DNA from: Metellina segmentata
Lineage: Eukaryota; Arthropoda; Arachnida; Araneae; Tetragnathidae
NCBI GenBank assembly: GCA_947359465.1
Contig: OX375877.1
Span: 75,838,698-75,902,697, forward strand
Direction: 5' to 3'
Length of the DNA: 64,000 nucleotides
The position numbers and the translations under genes were made by a program. The notes under the pieces were generated by a model, which saw only the letters and a list, made by a program, of their open reading frames with translations, was not told the DNA's origin and made no database searches. This document shows, piece by piece, positions 11,401 to 20,570 of this stretch; position 1 is the stretch's first letter; every line of letters starts with the position of its first letter.

Positions 11401-13743
11401 GGAAGCTCTCAGCTTCGCTGAAGCATCAAACACAGGTCTGATTCTGGTTGTGCTATTTTCTTTCACGACATGTCTGTGTGGTAAATAATGAGACGGCAAT
11501 TGAATCTCATGCTTAGGAACTTCTTCAATTATTCCTTCTCTTGTCCATTCTTCAAATATTTGATTATAATCGTCATACAAATGTTCTTCTTTTAACTTTC
11601 GCACAGTACCTTCCAGTCTCTTTAAAGCCAAATTAAAATTATCAGGCAGGGGAAGGTGATCGTCAAGCCAAGGTAAATGTACCACAAAACGATTGTCTTT
11701 GTTGACCTGAACTGTGTTAAGAAAATGCTCTCTGGCTGATTCCTGAAGGTCTTCTTTAGTTTTCTTCTCAGATGTATCGGTAATGCCAAGTGTGTCAAGA
11801 GTCCACAATTCTGTTATTGTCTTAGTTGTAGAAAGCATAGAATTAGCTACAGAGATTTCATTTTCCTCTGAAGAAATCTGGTGCGTACGTCCCATAATAG
11901 TCCACCCTAAACGTGTTTCCATTGCTGTTAAACCACAAGGTAAGGATTTGTAACCCCCGGTAATGATTTTTCCAGCTACATCGGCTCCTATTAAAATTTC
12001 AATAGGACCTTTATAATCATCGTTCACATGAATACTACAGTCAGTGAGCTCTTTTAAATGAATCGCAGGCATTGTCGGTGGAACGCTTTCACAGATAACA
12101 GGTTGACTCAATACTTGGAAATGACAGTTATAAGACCCATCGCAACTTGTCAAATATAAAGTAAACACATCATGCTTACACACTCCTGTATTTTCTCCAC
12201 CGAACAGAGAATGTTGAAGATATTCCCAGCTTTCCCTTTTATATTTCATCTCTTTCGCAGTATTTTTTAAAATGTAAGAGCGCTGCGAAGCAGAGTCTAT
12301 GATGGCTCTTGCCTTCCGTTTTCTCCCATCACCTCTGATTAAAACCGTTAATGTTAGTAACATAACACTAGGGCTTTTGGAGACATTCGCAAGTGCTTGA
12401 TCCTCATTAGGAACATTATCTAACTCTGCAGTTTCGTTTCCGGTAGGTGAGAATGCTTGTTGCTTTATGTTATGACAGAGTAAAATATGATGTCTTTTTC
12501 CACAACCCAAACAAGTTACCCTTGAGTAGCATTTACGAACTTGATGACCCGGTTTTAAGCACAGAAAACAGCACCTTGATTTCTCTACGAGATTCTCTCT
12601 ATCTTTCATCGCCATTTTTCGTACCTTCAAACAGTCAGTGGAATTATGTAAACTGTGGCAAAATATGCACTGTCTCTGTTCCTTTGAAGAGGTTAAAAGA
12701 TCAGCCGCACTAGCTATTTGACGAGTGTCCCCATATTTGTGCTTATTGATTCCAGCCCTCTTCTCCTTGAACAATTTAAAATTATGTTTGGTTTCAACTC
12801 CAAAATTTTGTGAGGCTAAAATTATACGCTCCTCTGCCTGTACTTCATCTTGAAGAAAATCAAGAATTGAATCGAGATCAGTCTTTGTTGTAATTTTTGT
12901 AGTATTTTGATCTTCCTCATCATGTGATCTACGACTTGTAGATCTATATCGTTCCCACGCTAGAAGCGTTTCCTCAGGTAAAGCAGACTCAACAAGTGGG
13001 AAAAGCATAGCCGCATATTTATCTCTAGTTACTCCTAATATCTCAAGCGCACGGAGCTTTGTTTCTAATAAATCATAAAGATTTCTCAAAGATTTTCTCA
13101 TATTCTGCTTTTGAAGAACTAATGATAGAAGATCCCTAACATACACTTGTATAAGTAATTCTTCTCTACCAAAACGTAATTTTAATTGTTCGATAGCTTT
13201 ATCGTAACTGTTTCCCCCGGGTGGAAAACTTTTAATTAAATCTTCGGCAACACTTCCCTTCTCCATACATTGGGATAGGTATGCAAACTTATCATGCGAA
13301 TCTAAATTAAGGTCTTTATCGACTTTCTCAAATTGACCCCAAAATCTAAGCCAGTTCCTTAAATCTCCATTAAATGTAGGCAACTGTATTTTAGGGTAAC
13401 GTAATAATGTTTTTTGCTGAGAAACGCTACAATTCGAAACAACGTCTTCTCTTTCAGAAAGCGAAAGTTGTTTCAACTTAAACTGCAAAAACCGCCAACG
13501 GTCTATATAACTTTCTGATTCATCGATCTCTTTCTCTATTACATCATCTTCAACGTCTTCAGAAAAAAGAAACTGCTTAACAATTTCTTCAGAATTTACC
13601 ATTAGCGTAGCTTTTTCCTCAATAACTCTCAGTTTAATTACTTTATCGGAAATTTCTAAGTTTGCTTCTTCAGCATCAAACTCATTACATGCTTTACTAA
13701 ACAGTCTCCTCTGCTGAGTTCTATTTTTCTTTGCTGCTTCCAT
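8437..13743 (-). CDS. BEL/Pao gag-pol polyprotein, 1768 aa, intact
   Basis: This single ORF encodes all functions for retrotransposition through cytoplasmic particles. Domains in order: Gag (coiled/charged N-terminus and a DUF1759-like region, about 1-340); CCHC-type zinc fingers (about 359-425, CIFCHSLHNSTDC onward); aspartic protease with catalytic D483 (IIDSAS); reverse transcriptase with D815 (TADIRKAF) and the active-site box YVDN at 898-901; RNase H with D1069 (FCDAS); integrase with an HHCC zinc motif (about 1363-1405) and catalytic D1435, D1494 and E1540; then a DUF5641-type C-terminal region ending in polybasic residues. There is no stop or frameshift. The Met at 13743 lies 97 bp from the 5' LTR. 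The second RT aspartate is Asn (YVDN rather than YVDD), the one notable deviation. The length is typical of the superfamily. Confidence 0.97.
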   Translation of the reverse strand: MEAAKKNRTQQRRLFSKACNEFDAEEANLEISDKVIKLRVIEEKATLMVNSEEIVKQFLFSEDVEDDVIEKEIDESESYIDRWRFLQFKLKQLSLSEREDVVSNCSVSQQKTLLRYPKIQLPTFNGDLRNWLRFWGQFEKVDKDLNLDSHDKFAYLSQCMEKGSVAEDLIKSFPPGGNSYDKAIEQLKLRFGREELLIQVYVRDLLSLVLQKQNMRKSLRNLYDLLETKLRALEILGVTRDKYAAMLFPLVESALPEETLLAWERYRSTSRRSHDEEDQNTTKITTKTDLDSILDFLQDEVQAEERIILASQNFGVETKHNFKLFKEKRAGINKHKYGDTRQIASAADLLTSSKEQRQCIFCHSLHNSTDCLKVRKMAMKDRENLVEKSRCCFLCLKPGHQVRKCYSRVTCLGCGKRHHILLCHNIKQQAFSPTGNETAELDNVPNEDQALANVSKSPSVMLLTLTVLIRGDGRKRKARAIIDSASQRSYILKNTAKEMKYKRESWEYLQHSLFGGENTGVCKHDVFTLYLTSCDGSYNCHFQVLSQPVICESVPPTMPAIHLKELTDCSIHVNDDYKGPIEILIGADVAGKIITGGYKSLPCGLTAMETRLGWTIMGRTHQISSEENEISVANSMLSTTKTITELWTLDTLGITDTSEKKTKEDLQESAREHFLNTVQVNKDNRFVVHLPWLDDHLPLPDNFNLALKRLEGTVRKLKEEHLYDDYNQIFEEWTREGIIEEVPKHEIQLPSHYLPHRHVVKENSTTRIRPVFDASAKLRASPSLNDCLEKGINLVELIPTILTRFRMNKFGVTADIRKAFLQICLQENDKDYLRFLWYNENNELKYFRHCRVVFGISSSPFLLNSVIQYHLETILEEAQLGNSKYPVNIVQKFKNSFYVDNCLTSVKTETELHEFIQVATGIMSERKFDLRGWEHNCSQFSTEEVSCVKNKIIPVLGLQWVLNSDTLSVNLKEVCEDNGPVTKRKILSEVHKIFDPIGFTCPVTLYPKLMLQELWKMKTTWDSELPPSISKKFEKWRKQLNLLKEIAIPRCLIKDPDDTCSLSLHVFCDASKIAYATCIFLRNESKNLTSCELVQARCKVAPLKSTTIPRLELLACTIGTRLWQRVIADLNLGNIPTFFWTDSSNALYWIKGSENWTPFVYNRVREIRLVSKPENWYYVPGSMNPADLPSRGCSVRQLLETEWWQGPTWLYYPSAEWPRSEFSVNKEEVLKEKRKEIVSSMVNLQNIDNSFIYKFSSYSKTIRIIAWLLRFINNSRIPRNTRKYGSLDSEEISVAEYGVIRIIQKESFVNEQDEKLKTVGAFKDKDDIIRLKTKLLYRPDSKDFRMPAILPSKHEVVNRIVMHYHVKNAHAGTQILLNILRERFWIVHGRKTVRSILSKCIVCKRLSAKKLDALTASLPEDRVREAAVFEICGVDLAGPLFLRDNKKTWVCLFTCAVYRAVHIELVDSLSTQSFLMALRRFIARRGRGSTIYCDNGSNFVGASNLLSAVDWNLIVSDTALHPIKWKFNPPTASWWGGWWERLIGILKRLLRRVLGRSTLTYEQMTTVLCDCESIINSRPLTYVADNDAELVPLTPSMFLQDIKESGVPDCDRIDHQSINKRVKYRQNLQKALRNRFRSEYLGALLQRPERKRAAEVAVGDVVLIGSDNTKRISWPLGKIVEVIPGKDGVTRLVRLKTARGELLRPIQRLYPLEVSAAKSVLVGEKLPGTKSSEQPEVSQSVDCNIESSEEARKTRGGRIIKMPRKLDL

Positions 13744-13816
13744 AACAATTCCGAAAATAGTATAAACAATTCAGAAAGTAGGATAAACAAACAAAAACTC
13801 ACTCATTAATCAGCAG

Positions 13817-13838
13817 TCGAGTCCTGTCACGGACGCCA
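13817..13838 (-). other. Primer-binding site, tRNA-Arg type
   Basis: Two bases inside the 5' LTR the coding strand reads TGGCGTCCGTGACAGGACTC. From memory of arthropod tRNA-Arg(UCG) 3' ends, this is complementary over about 22 nt with a single mismatch. It would prime minus-strand synthesis. Confidence 0.75.
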
Positions 13839-13840
13839 GA

Positions 13841-14148
13841 TGTTCCGTTTTGGATATCGGAATCAGAAGTAATCCAGAGTGTAGTAAACTGTTCCATAAA
13901 AACGTCTTATATCACAAGTACTCAAACAGTTTATTTACAATTCTCATACGTACACTCTGCTTTAAATCACAAAATAACACTCAGCAGCATTTATGGCGTA
14001 AATAATATACAATTTTCTCTAGCAAAATTCTAAAATCAACTCAAAAGCCATTCTCTGCGTATATCACAAAAACTAGACTGTTGCCATTCGCAACTTAACA
14101 AATATATCAAAACAAAGATAATAATCAGGGTAGAGTATAAATCCAACA
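13841..14148 (-). repeat. 5' LTR of the BEL/Pao element
   Basis: This 308-bp repeat is identical by eye to 8042-8349 and carries the promoter for leftward transcription. Confidence 0.97.
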
Positions 14149-14153
14149 CTTGC

Positions 14154-15430
14154 TTAAAAAGCCAAATTTCAAAAAAGCATTAAGCACAAAAGACAGGCAA
14201 CATATTTTAATACTAAGCTTTAATGTGAATAAGAGAGCAAAACAAGATTTTCAACAATAATGTTCAATTGCTTTCCAGTCATAAATGACTGGTGTGTATA
14301 AAAGTTCTCAGAAGGCTGAAAATTTAAGTTAAAAAGAATTTTAGATTTAATTCCAAGTTATCCTAATTGTAATAGCAATCGATGTGGCTACATTCGAGAC
14401 ATTAGAATACAAACTGATCGCTGAATAATCACACAATTAAACTGTTAGTTAAGTTCTCAGTCCTAGAAAGTAAAAATATATTGCATTTACTTCTACCTTT
14501 CAACAAATAAGTTTTATAAAACCAAAGTGACAACAGATAACAGAACAAATTTGATAAAAAAAATAAAAAAAAGTATTTCTCGAAATCAACAAAATTCCCC
14601 AAATTAATTTCAAATAAAAATGGAAATAATTTCAAACAATTATTTTACCAACTTTTATTATTTTTCACAACATAATTACGTGAGATTAGCCAGCAGAAAC
14701 CTGAACTTGAGCGCTCTGCCGCTCTCGCAGACAAGATTGCAATATTTGTTTACAATCATATTCCAGCTGTTGCCATATTAGAAACACTAAATTTGATTAT
14801 TGTTTATTTGGCTGTGTAGGTATTAGTTAATTGAATTTGCATCACAACGGAGCACTAGAGTGCTTATGGAGCACTACAACGAGCTATAATCAACTTGACT
14901 GACGAAGTTGGATAATTTCCCCATTCAATGTTTACATTTTCAACGAAGATAAAATTAGAAATCCAGATACGGAAAATGTCCTGTTTGTCGTAAAGTGCAG
15001 GGTTTGTCGCACTGTCTCATTTTTTAACTGAATGAGAAAACTGTAAGTAGTTCGAATTTAAGTCCCTTTGTAGAAACACAACACGCAAATGGTGAAAGTC
15101 TGGGATCATTTTTAAAGGGAAAGATATAAGGGCAAAATCGCGTAATTCTTATCCGCAGTCAAATGAAGATGTAATTTCTGAGCTGGCACGCCACTCTCAA
15201 AACTTTCACATAACAACAACGTGTATCCAAAATTTGAAGCCACAACAGATTTAAAATTCACTATATCCTACAGAAAAACTTTAGGCAAACATAAACTTAT
15301 TCCAGAGTGTAGTATTTCCATGCAATTCCTTCAAAAAACCTTTAACCCTCCAAGTCGTTTCGACTAGATAATTCACTTCATCAAGATCTGACAAATTTTG
15401 GGTCCGGGGTAGTCCGGATTGAAGAGTAAC
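14154..15430. other. Gene-free AT-rich stretch
   Basis: No recognised coding region or repeat boundary between the BEL/Pao insertion and the SINE fragment at 15436. Confidence 0.45.
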
Positions 15431-15435
15431 CGGAG

Positions 15436-15552
15436 GGTTGAGAGTCCTAATACAACCAAAGACCGTCGTGTACAAAGGGGGCTGGTACATGTTAAATCTG
15501 TCGTGGCCTCAAAAGCTCTCACGTTGGCTCAACGTAAGGCAGTTGAAGAGTC
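15436..15552 (+). mobile_element. SINE body fragment
   Basis: Contains the family body words ACCGTCGTGTACAAAGGGG, GTTAAATCTGTCGTGGCCTC and CTCTCACGTTGG. The head is decayed and the 3' half is absent; decayed retrotransposon sequence follows. Confidence 0.6.
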
Positions 15553-15569
15553 ACTCCAGTAACATTTCT

Positions 15570-16625
15570 TCACATAATTTATATTCAAAATGTTTTTGTC
15601 GAAATCTGCAAGTTGTGCACCAATCATCCAAGCCAGTAGTTCCAGCCTTGGGGTAAGCATTTCTTTCAGGAGAGCTACTCTGATAATAGCTGGACTGACA
15701 CTTCATGATCCTTTTCGCAACTTAAGTAGACAATTGCTGCATATGATGTTCCAGAAGCATCACAGAAAGTGTGTGTGCAAGCTGATACATTCACCGGTAA
15801 AGACATATCTAGGAATTTGCACCAGCTTTAATGTCTGAAGTAGTTTGATCCACTTGAGGACTTCGTCTAAATTTCAGTTGGCACTTCAGCCACCCCAACC
15901 AACCTTGGATATCCAACTCTCCTGCAACAACAATTTTGGATACAGTGCAGCAGGACAGGTGAATTCAATTGGATAAAAAACTCTTTGGTCTAATGATAGA
16001 ATAATCCTTCTTTTTATTGCACCTTCAGGTAAAATAACTGATTCAACATCACAATATAGACAATATTCAGTTCTAATCCCACATCAACCCAAGCACTGAT
16101 GTAGGTTCCAATTTGTCATTACACATTGAAAGATTTGTATGTGTGTGTGTTCCATCCTCTCAATTCAAATTTAGTTTCAGCCATTACTGTAGAAGTACGA
16201 ATAAAATTCTTCAGCTCGTTTTTCGATGTTACAGTTACCTACATAAAATAAATTTCTCAGCTTCACAACTATTTCTTTGGGTTTTTGTTTAGAAAAGTTA
16301 TGCTAATGATGTTTGATAACTGCTCCAAGAATGAAAGGACTGCAGTTTACACCAAACACTCCTCTCTTGTGACGAAATATTTTCATTTCTTTGCTCAAAA
16401 CATTTTTCCATCAGAGAAATCGAAGGAAATCTAGATCTCCTTCGATGATGTATACCTGAAGAAATTCCTTCTTCATCTCTGCGATCATTCCTATTTTCTT
16501 TTCCCTAAATCTCATCAGAAGCGCTGGGATAAGCTCGAGGGTATTAGGTCTCTTTTGCAAACAATCGTTGAGAGAAGAATATCTCGTGGAATCGACCTAC
16601 AAATAACTGGCTGATCTAAAACTGA
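15570..16625 (-). pseudogene. Decayed BEL/Pao pol (RT to RNase H region)
   Basis: Read leftward on the minus strand, this region parallels the intact element's 11.4-10.5 kb segment. It has a reverse transcriptase part with a 'FGVNCSPFILGAV'-like box (about 16325-16380), a 'KRRI.LS..QRVF.PI.F' box with 'CPAALYPKLLLQE' (about 15930-16035), and a weak RNase H start around 15740-15770. Many stops and frameshifts are present and there are no LTRs. It belongs to a different BEL/Pao lineage from the intact copy, judged by the low nucleotide similarity. Confidence 0.65.
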
Positions 16626-16789
16626 TATTTTACAACAAAACCCCATTTCCAAACAGTTAATTTTGACTTAATATCATTTATGTTCCATGAATGATGTTGC
16701 ACCACAAAAAATCACATGTGTGAGAGTTCGAGAACACATTGATTTTAACCCTAACATTTAACAAGTTTTTCATCGCGGAGATGAAACGT

Positions 16790-16947
16790 TAGATCATTCC
16801 AGTTGTCCTTGTGAAACTCGCTGTGGCGTTATGACCCGGAAAGACGCTTGCGAAAGAAGTGTTGGTTTGCGAAGCAAATCAAATGGGATTGCGTAGCAAT
16901 CACCCGGGGTTGGCGAGCGTAAGCGAGCAGAGGGAGGAGCCCCCTAG
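16790..16947 (+). mobile_element. Helitron 3' end
   Basis: Ends with a GC-rich hairpin (AGGGAGGAGCCCC) followed by CTAG at 16944-16947 and a host T, the classic Helitron 3' signature. The preceding words GCGAAGCAAATC, GCGTAGCAATCACC and GGCGAGCGTAAGCGAGCAG recur at 18700-18760, 31087-31190 and 51315-51355. The 5' end was not located. Confidence 0.75.
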
Positions 16948-17047
16948 TTTTTAAAAAATAATTATAGTTTGCCTCCAACTTTAAAGTTTTAATTATAAAA
17001 CCTTTTCAAAAAGTACAGCAATGATAAATTCGTCAATTAGCTAGGTG

Positions 17048-17262
17048 AATTTTTGTCGCACTGTAGCAACACACAGGTTATTAGCAACGGTCCTGGATCT
17101 CTCCCGAAGGGAAAGATACAAGTACAACACCTAGTACATTTGAACCACGGTAGAATAACGAGAGAAACACCAGACCCCACTCTCCATACTTCCACACTAT
17201 ACCAACGTGGGAACATTTGAGGACACAACAGATTTAGCGTGCACCAGTCCTGCTAATACAAG
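17048..17262 (-). mobile_element. SINE, 5' part lost
   Basis: Diverged minus-strand body: CGCACTGTAGCAACAC, ACGGTCCTGGATCT, TTTGAACCACGGT, ACTTCCACACTATACCAACG and ACAGATTTAGCGTGCACCAG. The tRNA-like head is missing. Confidence 0.7.
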
Positions 17263-17429
17263 ACTTTATCAACTAGACAAACCATCAATTAGTAAAATGT
17301 TGAAAATATAATTTAGCATTCTACTATCAATAGTTTCAATATTCGCCTCTTTCCTCATATAAGCGCTTGTGTTTCTTAGTTTCTTGTGTTTCTTGTGTAT
17401 CATCTTGTGTTTCTTAGTGCCTAAATGTG

Positions 17430-17747
17430 CCTCATTAGCCCAGTTGGAAGAGCAACGGATTAGCAATAGGAGGATTTCGAGTTCGAAACGCTGTCCTGAG
17501 AAATACCGTCGTGTACACAGGGACTGGTGGAAGTTAAATCTGTCGTGGCCTCAAATGTCTTCACGTTGTCTTGGTATGGACGATTGGAGAGAGGAAGGCC
17601 AGCTTATTGTTGTTCTCATTATCTGACCTTGGTTTCATAATTACGAAACGCTGTCCTCGGATCTTTCCCTTCGGGATTGATTCCACGCCGTAGCCAATAG
17701 CCTGTTGTGTTGCTGCAGTACAACGGTAATTAAATAACTACCTATCT
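17430..17747 (+). mobile_element. tRNA-derived SINE, head type B
   Basis: The head has A-box-like TTAGCCCAGTTGGAAGAGC and B-box CGAGTTCGAAAC, then the common body (TTAAATCTGTCGTGGCCTC) and a tail ending TAATTAAATAACTACCTA. The copy is diverged and almost full length. Confidence 0.8.
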
Positions 17748-17878
17748 TGTATCTGAATTTGGCAACTCGTTTGGCCCTACTTTTTCACCATTTGACAAAA
17801 ACTTTACCGTTTCCCAATTTAGATTTTGATAATTGACCAATTTAGAAGTTCGTCGTAACATCAATAAAATGTTCGGTA

Positions 17879-18816
17879 TCACAACTATTATAAAAGGAAG
17901 TGTATGTTTGTGTGTCTGTCTGCGTGTAAGCATTGTTCTGACGAATCTATGGCACTTAGAGTAATCAAATGTGGCACACAGGTAGTCCGAATTTTTTGCG
18001 ATTTTTGTGCGAGCAAGAATTTTTAAAGTTAATCAAGAACATTTAAAAAATTAATTTTCTTTGGATTGGCAACAGCATAAAGAGATGACAGATTATAAAT
18101 ATAGTTTTTACGTTTCCGTTTGATTTTGCGGAGGTGATTTAAACGATTCAGCGATGAACGATTTCAGCCGACGACAAAAAGAAATAAAATTTCAACTGGA
18201 GTTATGTAGTTCTTTTTCTTTCTCCTAGATCGTTAAAGATGAAGTAAAAATTTCAACGGATTTGAAATCTGCGGAAAATTTCACATTAGATCAATACCTA
18301 AAAATATGATTTTTTTTTAAAATAAATAATCTTTAAATTGTAACTTTTATACATTTTTCCATACGAATTTTATCTTTGCTGTCGAGAAATCAACAGATTC
18401 CATTTCCTGCGCTCATACAATTCCAGCAAAACAAATTTTGAAAAATTTTGATTGCCATTGTTTTGTTCTTTTTTGTGCAAACGGGATCGTTAAATATAGA
18501 TTGAAAATTTCAAATTTTGAAATCCACGGAAAATTTTACCCCAAATAGATACCTTATACGCTTGATTTTCTTTTAATAAATAATATTTCAATTGAATGTT
18601 TTATTTTCGCAAGAGATTGCGACGTCACGCCGATTGGATCTCTTCGCAATTCGAATTTGGCCGCATTTCACAATGACGAGGTCATCACGGCGTTGCCGGT
18701 GGTGTAGGTTTGCGAAGCAATCCAAATGGGAATTCGTAGCAATCACCGGGGGTTAGCGAGCGGTGGTCACACCTGACCCCACGAAAAGAACTGTCAAGGG
18801 CAACGCCGTGCTGGCC
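17879..18816 (+). mobile_element. Helitron-like element, chimeric
   Basis: The 5' end reads TCACAACTATTATAAAAGGA after a host A, then a GTGTGTCTG-rich stretch and GGCACACAGGTAGTCC, as at the 5' ends of the minus-strand Helitrons near 30746 and 35647. The right part contains the 3'-terminal words of a second Helitron type (GCGAAGCAATCC, GGGGGTTAGCGAGCG at 18705-18762), then GTCAAGGGCAACGCCGTGCTGGCC, which is the 3' motif of the first type without its CTAG. It appears to be a fusion of two types. Confidence 0.6.
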
Positions 18817-18833
18817 ACACAGTGGCAAGTCTA

Positions 18834-19170
18834 TCTATATAGAAAAGGATGTATGTGTGTGTATTCTCTATACAAATCTACACCGTTTAACCAATCCACA
18901 CCAAATTTGGTACTCTTATACTTCAGAACACTGCGTAAAGTATAGGTTATTTCTTTTCTGTCTTCAGACAAATCTGTAGCCTTGAAAACTGGCACACAGG
19001 TAGTCGGAAAAGTGCCTCTCGAAACCCCAATTTTAAAATCTAAAGTTTGTTTTCCTGCAATAACTGGACATGGATAAGGAAATACGTTCTACACGGTTGG
19101 TGTATTAGTTAACACAGGGAAATGTCGATGTCATATTTTAAACCCGATCAACGCCGGGTTATTCATCTAG
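18834..19170 (+). mobile_element. Short non-autonomous Helitron, 337 bp
   Basis: Begins TCTATATAGAAAAGG after A (18833). It ends with the hairpin AACCCG...CGGGTT (19141-19160) and CTAG at 19167-19170 before T. Both termini fit Helitron structure. No coding capacity. Confidence 0.75.
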
Positions 19171-19644
19171 TTGGAGATAAAATAATAATTGTTCCAATTT
19201 GATAAAATATTCTTACATAGATGACAAACACCGACAATCCCTACCAACGCTGCTACCTTACATGACGAGTGCGTTAATACTGCAACAATTGCATAATCTT
19301 GTAAACCGTAAGACAAACATCCTACTCGACTTAAATTTCCAGACGATGGTTTTAAGCCCAGCACAAATAGTTTTCATTAAAAACATGCACATTTCGAGTA
19401 ATAATTTGTGAAGAAAAATGTTAAAGACCGCATGTAGATAAATCGTCGGGTGAGTTGACCTTCTTGTTGCGCCAATGAATACCAAGTAGGGAATCGTGTA
19501 GAAACACTAACATTGGCAATTAGCTTTTTGACAGACATGAGTGATCGTGAAAGATGGATGATGGGAAGAAACTTTTACAAATTGCAGAAGTCATGATAAA
19601 GCCAAACCAAAAGGAAACTGAATCATAAAATCCTGTTTTCAAAA
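19171..19644. other. Gene-free stretch
   Basis: Overlapping short ORFs on both strands at 19167-19485 show no family I recognise. Confidence 0.35.
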
Positions 19645-19815
19645 GATGCCATGGTGGTAGAATCGCGGATTAACAACCGGGATTGCGACCACAGAAAAAA
19701 GTGAAAGTGGGGGCTTGTGCTCGTGAAATCTGTCGTGGGCTCAAATGTCCTCGCGTTGTCATGGTGTAGAAATGTGGATAATGGGATGCCAGCACAGGTG
19801 TTAACTGTTACGAGA
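19645..19815 (+). mobile_element. SINE fragment, diverged
   Basis: A head-like GGATTAACAACCGGGATTGCG is followed by body words GTGAAATCTGTCGTGGGCTC, AATGTCCTCGCGTTG and GGATGCCAGCACAGGTG. The 3' part is missing. Confidence 0.55.
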
Positions 19816-20224
19816 CTCTCCTTGAGTCAAATTATTCAATCGTTCTCTGCAAAATACACTTTATTTTATCTGACCATACATAGAAATATTTACACGGCTG
19901 CCTTATCAGACATTCTTTTTTGGAATGAAATCGGAGACCAGAAGCTGTGCGATCTCTCTCATACTGTTGCCATTTTGATCAAACGAAAATATAATTGTAA
20001 CTAGTGTGCTAACGATAATATGAAAATATAGCAGTAATTAGTGTACAAACGATAACACGAAAATATAAGAGTAACTAATATGTAAACGATAATTCGAACT
20101 ACTTTTAACATTGACCTCGTCATCGGACCTTGGTTCAAATTTTCTTGTTGGTAATGGTTTAGTATGTCATCAACTTGTTTTTCCCCTGGTATGTGTTCAA
20201 CATTGATTTAACAGTTTAAAACAT

Positions 20225-20372
20225 TTTCACTAACAGAATTCAAGGGAGTGTACGAATTTAAGACACAATTGGATAATCAGTGGGAATTGGAGAATTCATA
20301 AACAAAGGACCAGCCTTGTTGGGCTTGAGCCTGTAGCTGGTCGTCAATATTTGTATTTGTATTTGTATATCG
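20225..20372 (+). mobile_element. LINE 3' end remnant with (TTTGTA)n tail
   Basis: The translation resembles the last residues of a CR1/RTE-type reverse transcriptase ORF (EFKTQLDNQWELENS pattern, then a decayed tail) and runs into repeated TTTGTA at 20351-20369, a typical non-LTR retrotransposon 3' tail. Family assignment is tentative. Confidence 0.45.
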
Positions 20373-20399
20373 GATGTCAATATGTTTTGTCCGATGTTT

Positions 20400-20547
20400 G
20401 GTGAGCTCAGGTATTGTCCTCGTCATCTGACCATGGTTCAAAATTGCGTGGTATTATTCTCGAATCTTTCCTTTCGGGATTGATCCCGGAGCGTCACCAA
20501 TACCTCGCTATGTTGCTCCTGTGCGACATAATTAACTTCCTACCTAC
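20400..20547 (+). mobile_element. SINE 3' half
   Basis: Contains GAGCTCAGGTATTG, CATCTGACCATGGTTC, GATTGATCCCGGAGCG and TAATTAACTTCCTACCTA. It lies just left of the Tc1-like insertion at 20571. Confidence 0.75.
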
Positions 20548-20570
20548 TGAAAAAAAGGGCAGTTGAAATA

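Larger units (their letters stand above)
8042..14148 (-). mobile_element. BEL/Pao LTR retrotransposon, complete, 6107 bp
   Basis: The element is flanked by 308-bp direct LTRs (8042-8349 and 13841-14148) that begin TG and end CA and look identical base for base. The 5-bp target duplication CTTGC (8037-8041 and 14149-14153) is intact. Transcription is leftward: LTR, primer-binding site (13817-13838), 97-bp leader, single gag-pol ORF (13743-8437), polypurine tract, LTR. Identical LTRs, clean target sites and an unbroken ORF mean a recent insertion that could still be competent. All hallmarks fit the BEL/Pao superfamily. Confidence 0.97.

Noticed and set aside
14154..15430. Possible further retroelement sequence right of the BEL/Pao LTR
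   Set aside because: The target duplication closes the element at 14148 and no pol-like translation is visible until 15570.
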